A stretch of 64,000 nucleotides of DNA. Source: Cryptomeria japonica. Its lineage: Eukaryota; Streptophyta; Pinopsida; Cupressales; Cupressaceae. The stretch lies in assembly GCF_030272615.1 (NCBI RefSeq), contig NC_081410.1:128765640-128829639 (forward strand), read 5' to 3'. The number at the start of each line of letters is the position of its first letter. The stretch's first letter is position 1. Shown piece after piece: positions 57,961-64,000 of the stretch. Under the pieces are notes generated by a model. It searched no databases, had not been told where the DNA came from, and saw only the letters and a program-made list of their open reading frames with translations. The position numbers and the translations under genes were made by a program.

Positions 57961-59635
57961 ATACGTACCTCGACCCGCTTTTGAATTTTTAGGCTTGGAA
58001 ATAGGCCCTGGATGACAAAGCTACGGATTGGAAGTTTGATTTCCCTCCATTTCTCTCATTTTTGACGTGTTTTATTTTATCAACTTGGTTTATCGACTTT
58101 GTCATCATCAGGTTTACACTTCATAAAGTGGGTATTTCTAAAATGCCACCATATTTTCACCCATCTTCTGAGCTTTCTAACCATATAATTTTTTTCAATT
58201 TGAACAACAATAACATATTATTATTGAATTTCTCTTTTACTAGTATGTCTCCATAGTTCTCACAAACATAGGTGCACCATTTTTTGAATAACTTTTGATA
58301 TACATATCCAAATTTTAAAAACTTTATATATTATTGTAGTGCACTTGATTCTTTACAATTTAAAAAAAAAAAAATTTGTATTTTTGATTTTTTTTGTGCA
58401 ACTACTTAGCTTCACGCATGAACAGGTACCGAATTTTCAGGATGTGCTCGATTGGAAAAATCATAAAAAAAAAATACTCAACAAAAAAATTACAAAAAAA
58501 TACACATCTTCTAGTGCTCACTCTTAACTATCTTTCTGCCAAAGGATTCGTCAAAATACTAAATCTAACTATTACTTTTTTGATGCGCACGTCAGACACT
58601 ATGTTATGTTTTTTAGAAAAAAAAATAGGGTTAGTTTTTCGTGCGCGAAATATTTGACCCCCTTAATCTTATCCAATTTTGAAAAAGTTAGTAGTTTGGA
58701 AACTAGATTCAGAGTACTACAATATTTGTTCTTTGATTATCTTCATATCTTGAGTGGATGACTTTCAAATTTTGCCTCTAAGTTCAGGCTCACTTGATTT
58801 CAGAAAAAAAGTGTCCACTTATACCCCCCTTTTTGACCACCATCTTTATGCACTTACCCCCCTTTCCCAACTCATCTTTCCATCTCCACTTCATCTTTCC
58901 TTTGCCAACTCATCCATCATGTGGCTAAATTAATTCAACGAAATTAAATAAATAAACATTTATTAGGCACTTATCTCCAACCTCCAAAATAAATGAAATA
59001 TTGTGTACGTACACATATTTCTTAACCTTCTTCTATATTCTCTCCTTCATCCCTACATCTTGGGAAAGACTTGAGTCCACTTGTCCTCTCATGCCTAAAT
59101 CTTCTCCAAGCATCCCTAGATTCCCTCAGTCAGCAACCCAGTCAAGATGAGATGAGTGACACTTGTCTTCTCCTTCCCCCTTTCTCCCAACCTTCACCTT
59201 TGTTCAAAACCATCCAAATCTGCAGATCTGATCATGACCATTGATCCAGGCTACATCATCTTATCCTCTCAAAGTCTATAAGTGTGGGAGTTTGAGTTGA
59301 GGAAGAGTTAGTCTTCAAGTGAGTTTTCAAGTTAACCATTTGTGAAAACTTATGCATTGTGAGTTTTATCTTGAAAAAATTTAGTATTTCTCATTTAGCA
59401 TAATTATTTAGCTTAAAATCATTTGCATAGCATATTATAGTATCAGTTAACTATTATTTATCAATCCATTCTTCATATGTCATCTTGGAAGCTATCAGTG
59501 CTTGTCTGAGAGCACATCATCTGCAACCAGGAACAATGGAGTTAGGACACAATCAGACTTAAATCATGAAGGTAAAAGTAATGATTTCCTAGTATTCTGA
59601 TGATGAAATTCAAGTCGACACAAATAATAATCTTA
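57961..59635. other. 1.7 kb AT-rich DNA, no gene seen
   Basis: Short frames of 62-87 codons occur but are low-complexity and unrecognised. The stretch about 58800-59580 (TACCCCCC runs, GAGAGCACATCATCTGCAAC) has the look of a retrotransposon LTR, but I could not find both ends. Confidence 0.4.
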
Positions 59636-60032
59636 GTTGTAACCCTAACCCAATTTCTAACTAAAACTAATTTTAACCCTAAGCTTGATTCTAAAATTAA
59701 CAATAGTAATTATAATTGAAACACTAATTGTAATTGAAGCCCTAACCTTGATACTAACACTAATATGTAAAAATCCATAATGTTTAAGAAAGTAAAAAGA
59801 TAAATGTAATCATTTTATTTAAATGATTGTAAAAATAGAATTTAAATATGTGATCATCAAAATTAAATTAATTTAATTCTGTATATAAGGTTTAATGGTT
59901 TGGAAGATGCCACTTATTATATTATATCAAGATTTTAGTCTTTATATTATCATAGACTTAGTCGAAACCCCATACCTAAACCTAAACATTATCTAATCAT
60001 AATTGAACCTAACCCTAACCCTAACCCTAACC
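59636..60032. repeat. Interstitial telomere-like tract, perfect core at 60008-60032
   Basis: The core is four CCTAAC hexamers plus C (TTAGGG-type on the other strand). It is preceded by ~370 bp of scattered AACCCTAA-like words (59641, 59676, 59740, 59970). Most plants use the heptamer TTTAGGG, so the hexamer type is notable. Confidence 0.7.
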
Positions 60033-60179
60033 ATAAAACAGACGATGCAAACTTTTAGGTACTTTTTAGATAGTTCAAATGAACAAAATAAAATAAAATT
60101 AAAAAATCATTAACCCTTTCCCTGACTTCAATTCTCAAATTAATAGTAATGCTAATTGAATTATAATTCTATCTTTTTT

Positions 60180-60240
60180 TTTTTTCTTTCAACCCGTAAG
60201 GCTTGAACCTTGATGGCAAGAATAACAACACAATCGTATT
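60180..60240 (-). mobile_element. Possible SINE head fragment
   Basis: On the - strand, CCATCAAGGTTCAAGCCTTA resembles the B-box region of the SINE family above. A-box and body are not recognisable, so this is weak. Confidence 0.3.
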
Positions 60241-61440
60241 ATACTATGTTGTTATTATATTATATTATAATGTTATTTTTATTACTTAAAAATAGCACAA
60301 AAAAATAGCTTCTCATTCTCAACTTAAAAATTAATTAAATTTAATTCATAATCATGACATCATATATAAACTCAATCAACATAATATTTTAATTATTTTT
60401 TTATATTTTTTTTAATTATCAATTTAATTATTTTCAAATCAATACATTATTAAAAATATTATTTTAAAAAAAAATTATAACTTTATTATTAAGATACTAA
60501 TCTCTTAGCCAACTAATACTATTATCATATTAACAAAAAAAATTAAATTGTTTAATAGCAAATAACAAAATTGTCTTACCACAATTTGCAATTTGAGAAC
60601 TTAGCAATGGCGTCTTATTTTTGATATTAAAAGCAACCAAAAACGAGGGGGGCTGACCCATAAGTACAATCATGAGAACAGTGGCAGGACCATTGTCCGC
60701 ATATAATTAGCAAAGTAGCAACCTTTTACCTCTATCAAAAACAAAAACCATACTACGAGAGTTTATCAGTGATAAAATAATACTAGTCAGAGTATAAGTT
60801 ATATGCCACACAAGGCAATAAACAACAAAGTATAAACAAAAGCATAAACTCGACTTATCCATCCAACGGTTATAGAGAATAGATAAAAAACTCCTCCACA
60901 TGCAGAAAGTTATTTCTTTTTCCCTTGGCTCTTCTTAGGGAGCAACTTTCTAGCCCAGTGAGGAACTTGAACAAGCCTTTGTAGTCGTCATCCTCCTTGC
61001 CTCTCCCTTTGGTCGTGCTTTCCTGCAATGGCGCCTTGTTACTTTTATACTTAATTAGTTATTAATTTTTTTTATTTAAACCAATTACAATCTAGTATTT
61101 CTTTTAGTTTACTATAAAATTTAATTTTTTATAATATATATGCATATTTTTGAACTTTTTAAATGAAAAAAATATTTTATAACTATTTAATTGGTCAAAA
61201 TAATTTCTCTTATAGGGAAGTAATAGTTTTTAAGGCAAAATTATAGGGAAGTAATAGTTTTTTAATAAACCTCCACACGTGGTTACTTTTATAATTTATA
61301 ACTTTTAGATTGTTTACTTTATGTTAAAAATTAATTGTAATACATTTAACATTTTAAAAATCAATTAGAATTGGGCCCATTAAGGGGCTTAGTTGGGTTA
61401 ATCCAGCTCCTTTAGGAGGAAAGGATGACAGGTTGGGAGA
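60241..61440. other. 1.2 kb AT-rich DNA, no gene seen
   Basis: Neither strand shows a supported coding region. A short direct duplication (ATAGGGAAGTAATAGTTTTT) occurs at 61214 and 61245. Confidence 0.5.
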
Positions 61441-61843
61441 AACCTTTGGAGGGTTGGTGGAAGATCAACTTTAATGGAGCTTCGAAAGGGAATCCAAGGC
61501 TGTCAGGTGTAGGCTTTATTGCTAGGGATTGGGATGGCAATATTTTGCTATGGGGGCAAAGAGATTAAAGATCGAGACAGATAATACTACAGAAGCATTA
61601 GCAGCCTTGGAAGCGATAAGACTTGGCAAGATGTTAGGTATACCGAGAATTCATTTAGAAGGGGACTCCTTAATTATTATTCAAGAAATAATTAAGGGTA
61701 ATATTGATGCATGGCACCTTCAAAATACGATTTCTATTATAGTAGAGGAATTGGCAATTTTTGAAGATTTTAGAATTAGCCATGTCAAAAGAATGAGGAA
61801 TGTAGAAGCAGATAAACTTTCCAATTGGGATTTTATCGTTTGA
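61441..61843 (+). pseudogene. RNase H-like (RVT_3) retroelement fragment, frameshifted
   Basis: KPLEGWWKINFNGASKGNP (from about 61440), GVGFIARDWDGNILLWG, and then after a shift near 61553 KIETDNTTEALAALEAIRLG, IHLEGDSLIIIQEIIKGN and ISHVKRMRNVEADKLS form an RNase H domain. This is the domain used by plant LINEs and related reverse-transcriptase-like genes. The usual first Asp (NFDGAS) is Asn here. The open frame from 61529 covers only the second part. It could be the lost 3' end of the LINE at 36116-38955, or a separate fragment. Confidence 0.72.
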
Positions 61844-62296
61844 CAAAGTTGGTGAAATGAAGTTAGAAGATTTTAGATTTCTCCTCTTGAAAGAGGATGT
61901 TTAAAGATTTGATGACAGGTACGAAGAATTAATGAACATGCATTTATAAACATTCTTTGAAATGCATGCAAACACCTAATAAATGAATTGAGAAGGGTAG
62001 TGGAGGGATGTTTTTATATCACATTAATGTTGATGTTTGGTCTCTTCAAATTTCATGTTTTCTTTTTGAGATGTTTTCATTATTGCTTCTCTCGATCTCT
62101 CCATAGTATTGGAGTGAAGTTATTTGCAAGCTTTGGTTGGTGAAAGGTGGTAGCATTGTAGGTACAGGGAGCCGTTGAAGTAAACTTCACTTTGAAAATG
62201 AAGAAGCAACCGTGTCCTTTCCTTGAGCCTATTTTGGACAGGTGGTTGAAGTGTATGTTCTTGGTCAAGGACAAGAGACTGATGAAGTGAGTGAAG

Positions 62297-62776
62297 ATGA
62301 TTTTGGGTGAGGACTTCGAAGTAGTGAGTCATAGATACAGAACAAAAATTGGCATTTATTCCTTTATCATGGCGTGGGTTCTGGACTTGGAAAGCTCAGT
62401 GAAACTTGTTATGAGGGTGATGGAAGTGGTAGTCCCCAAAGAATTCATCTTGGGAATGGACTCGATCATCGAGTGGGCAGTTCGTGGTGTCGGATTTGAT
62501 GTTTGTGAAGGGATTGAAAATTTTCATCATGAGGTCCCTGGAAAATGTATACCCTTTATAAGGTGGCAAGAAGATGGTGTAAAGGCATGTTGAATGGAGG
62601 AGGCAAGAAGAGGGTGGGAAGCCTTGAAGGTCTTTGTGGAGTTAATGGAGGTTGAGGCGGCTTTGCAACAGGCTCATGAAGAGGTGAGACCGGTGGAATG
62701 CAGAGGGTTGCGGCCGAGAAAGAGGATGATGGGTGTCAAACAAGCCCTTGCAATGATTTTGGGTAGCACCCAATAA
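62297..62776 (+). other. Unidentified open frame with one internal TGA
   Basis: From the ATG at 62297 a frame runs to a TGA at 62591-62593. It restarts at once with an ATG at 62594 and continues in the same frame to 62776, about 160 codons in total. Composition (acidic/basic, MEEARRGWEALKVFVELMEV, later GLRPRKRMM) is protein-like and the region is richer in G+C than its flanks. I do not recognise the family. It may be a decayed gene or retroelement piece. Confidence 0.35.
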
Positions 62777-64000
62777 ATTTGTTTAAGTTTAATGGCTTTT
62801 ATGCTTTGGTTTTGTGTTGGGCGCCATGGTCTAGATGAGGGCATTGGGTGCCATGGTTATTCTACATACAAGACCAAGATAAGGCTTATGGGGGTGGGGT
62901 ACCTCACCATGGGACCCACCAATGGGTTTTCATGGCCTCAAAGATGGAGAATAGGCACAAAACGGACCTAGATAGATGACGAGGATAGGACATGCTAAAG
63001 TAGGGGCACAAACATGAGGTGTACATTGGCCCAGTGACAATTTACGATGCTACAATAGTGCACATGAAATATTCCTTACAAAGTGAATGTGAGAGAAGAT
63101 GAAAGAGAAGAAATGAGATGAGCACTCTTGATTCCCATAGAGTTAAGGATTATTGTGTTTCTTAGCTAGTTTTAGGTAGAAGATATGAGTGGAAGTCCAC
63201 ATACCATACTTGGTCATGGAAAAAGTAGGAAGTGAACCATTTTCTTGAAGGTAAATAATGGAGAAAAAGATAGTTACAATTCCACAATATACATCCGAGA
63301 TTGCTCAAGGTCACATGCCTGTAAGCACAAGCCACATTATTTTAAGGTAGAAAGAGACTCGTGTAAGCGACAAAAAAGAAGAATAATGTGTAAGTTTGGT
63401 TATTAATAACATATAAAGTAATTTGAAGGGAGGTGACACAATACCCATTACATAATACATTGGATATGGTAATGAACGAATAAACTAAAACAAGAAGAAA
63501 TTAGTCTAAATCTTTGTGAAAGGAGTGAATTATGTTGGCTCTCAAATCTATGAATCCACAAGTCCTAATGAATAAACTAAAACCCAACATAGGGGAAAGA
63601 CAACCAAGGATAATGGACTAGAAGTCATGATTAGATAGTAAACAATAATGTATCAATTGTTAAGAAAGGCCAATTTCTCTTCTTCTTTAGGTATTGTTAA
63701 ACCTAGGAGGATAGTATTTAGAGGTCTCTTGTAAAGAAAATTAAAGAGAAACATAATACTAATGAGGTCCTTGTAACCATATCCTGAGCTAAATATGGGC
63801 TCACACTATATTAGCTACAAACCATACCTTGTAGATAAAATAGATTATATATGATCCAACTTGATATGGAATGGAAGTAGCACTTATTATGTTCATCCAC
63901 TTAATTTAGACTACTACATGGCAGTTAGAATCAAAATTTTTATCAAATACATGAGCTTACTTAGGATTTGGTAAATGTTATGAAACTAAACCATGTGAAT
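62777..64000. other. 1.2 kb intergenic DNA, no gene seen
   Basis: GGGCGCCATGGTCTAGATGAGG and GGGTGCCATGGTTATTC are similar short words near 62819 and 62846. Otherwise I see no repeat, gene or element end. Confidence 0.45.

Noticed and set aside
57267-57992. Frames of 175-241 codons across the N gap
   Set aside because: They consist almost wholly of unknown residues.
1-64000. tRNA or rRNA genes
   Set aside because: B-box-like words such as GGTTCGAACC occur only in SINEs; no complete cloverleaf was found by eye. A tRNA covariance search would settle this.

Overview
The window is nuclear DNA of a seed plant. It is AT-rich, with spliced genes, Copia and LINE retrotransposons, tRNA-derived SINEs, Tourist-type MITEs and a 500-N scaffold gap. 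A large, repeat-bloated genome such as a conifer fits, but the sequence alone does not prove it. I support only one apparently intact protein-coding gene: a two-exon acyl-activating enzyme (AAE / acyl-CoA ligase, 560 residues, C-terminal SRL peroxisome signal) at 22550-24818 on the + strand. Almost everything else is mobile, repeated or decayed.

Left part (1-22 kb). Three copies of one tRNA-derived SINE family lie at about 548-838 (-), 4828-5123 (+, with a 17-bp target duplication) and 15841-16040 (+). The head of the first copy has been amplified into a 114-bp tandem array. A 1.8-kb LINE-like element with an ORF1 but no reverse transcriptase sits between 16-bp target duplications (5455-7261). 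A decayed leucine-rich-repeat receptor-like-protein pseudogene lies on the - strand (7670-8900), followed by a decayed LINE on the - strand (9560-11100). Two 460-bp MITEs with TTA target duplications stand 41 bp apart (11574-12033, 12075-12534). A degenerate minisatellite contains a perfect 36-bp hairpin (13878-13954). A solo LTR with AATTA target duplications spans 14339-15811. A minisatellite of about 110-bp units fills 16.9-18.4 kb, and a tandem duplication of about 460 bp follows.

Middle part (22-36 kb). The AAE gene is followed by repeat blocks that contain at least two decayed copies of its 3' end (28318-28670 and 35158-35300). Each is followed by the same family of 104-bp and ~350-bp repeats. 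This looks like an old tandem duplication of the gene's 3' part plus its downstream DNA. A LINE fragment with an inverted 5' part was later inserted into one block (29849-31236).

Right part (36-64 kb). A LINE (ORF1-like, endonuclease, start of reverse transcriptase; 36116-38955) is cut in its RT domain by a Copia element lying on the - strand. That element is present as LTR-internal-LTR-internal-LTR-internal with an exact 6122-bp period, running into the gap 3 bp before the next LTR should begin. All three internal regions share the same nonsense codons, so the array arose by recombination (or assembly duplication) after the element had died, not by three insertions. The left LTR differs from the other two only in its first ~354 bp, as expected for a crossover between the two LTRs of one element. 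After the gap come a short GTACGYGCTGTTTA-type minisatellite, AT-rich DNA, a small interstitial TTAGGG-type telomeric tract, an RNase H-like retroelement fragment and an unidentified ORF.

There is no evidence for an operon, CRISPR array or other prokaryotic system.
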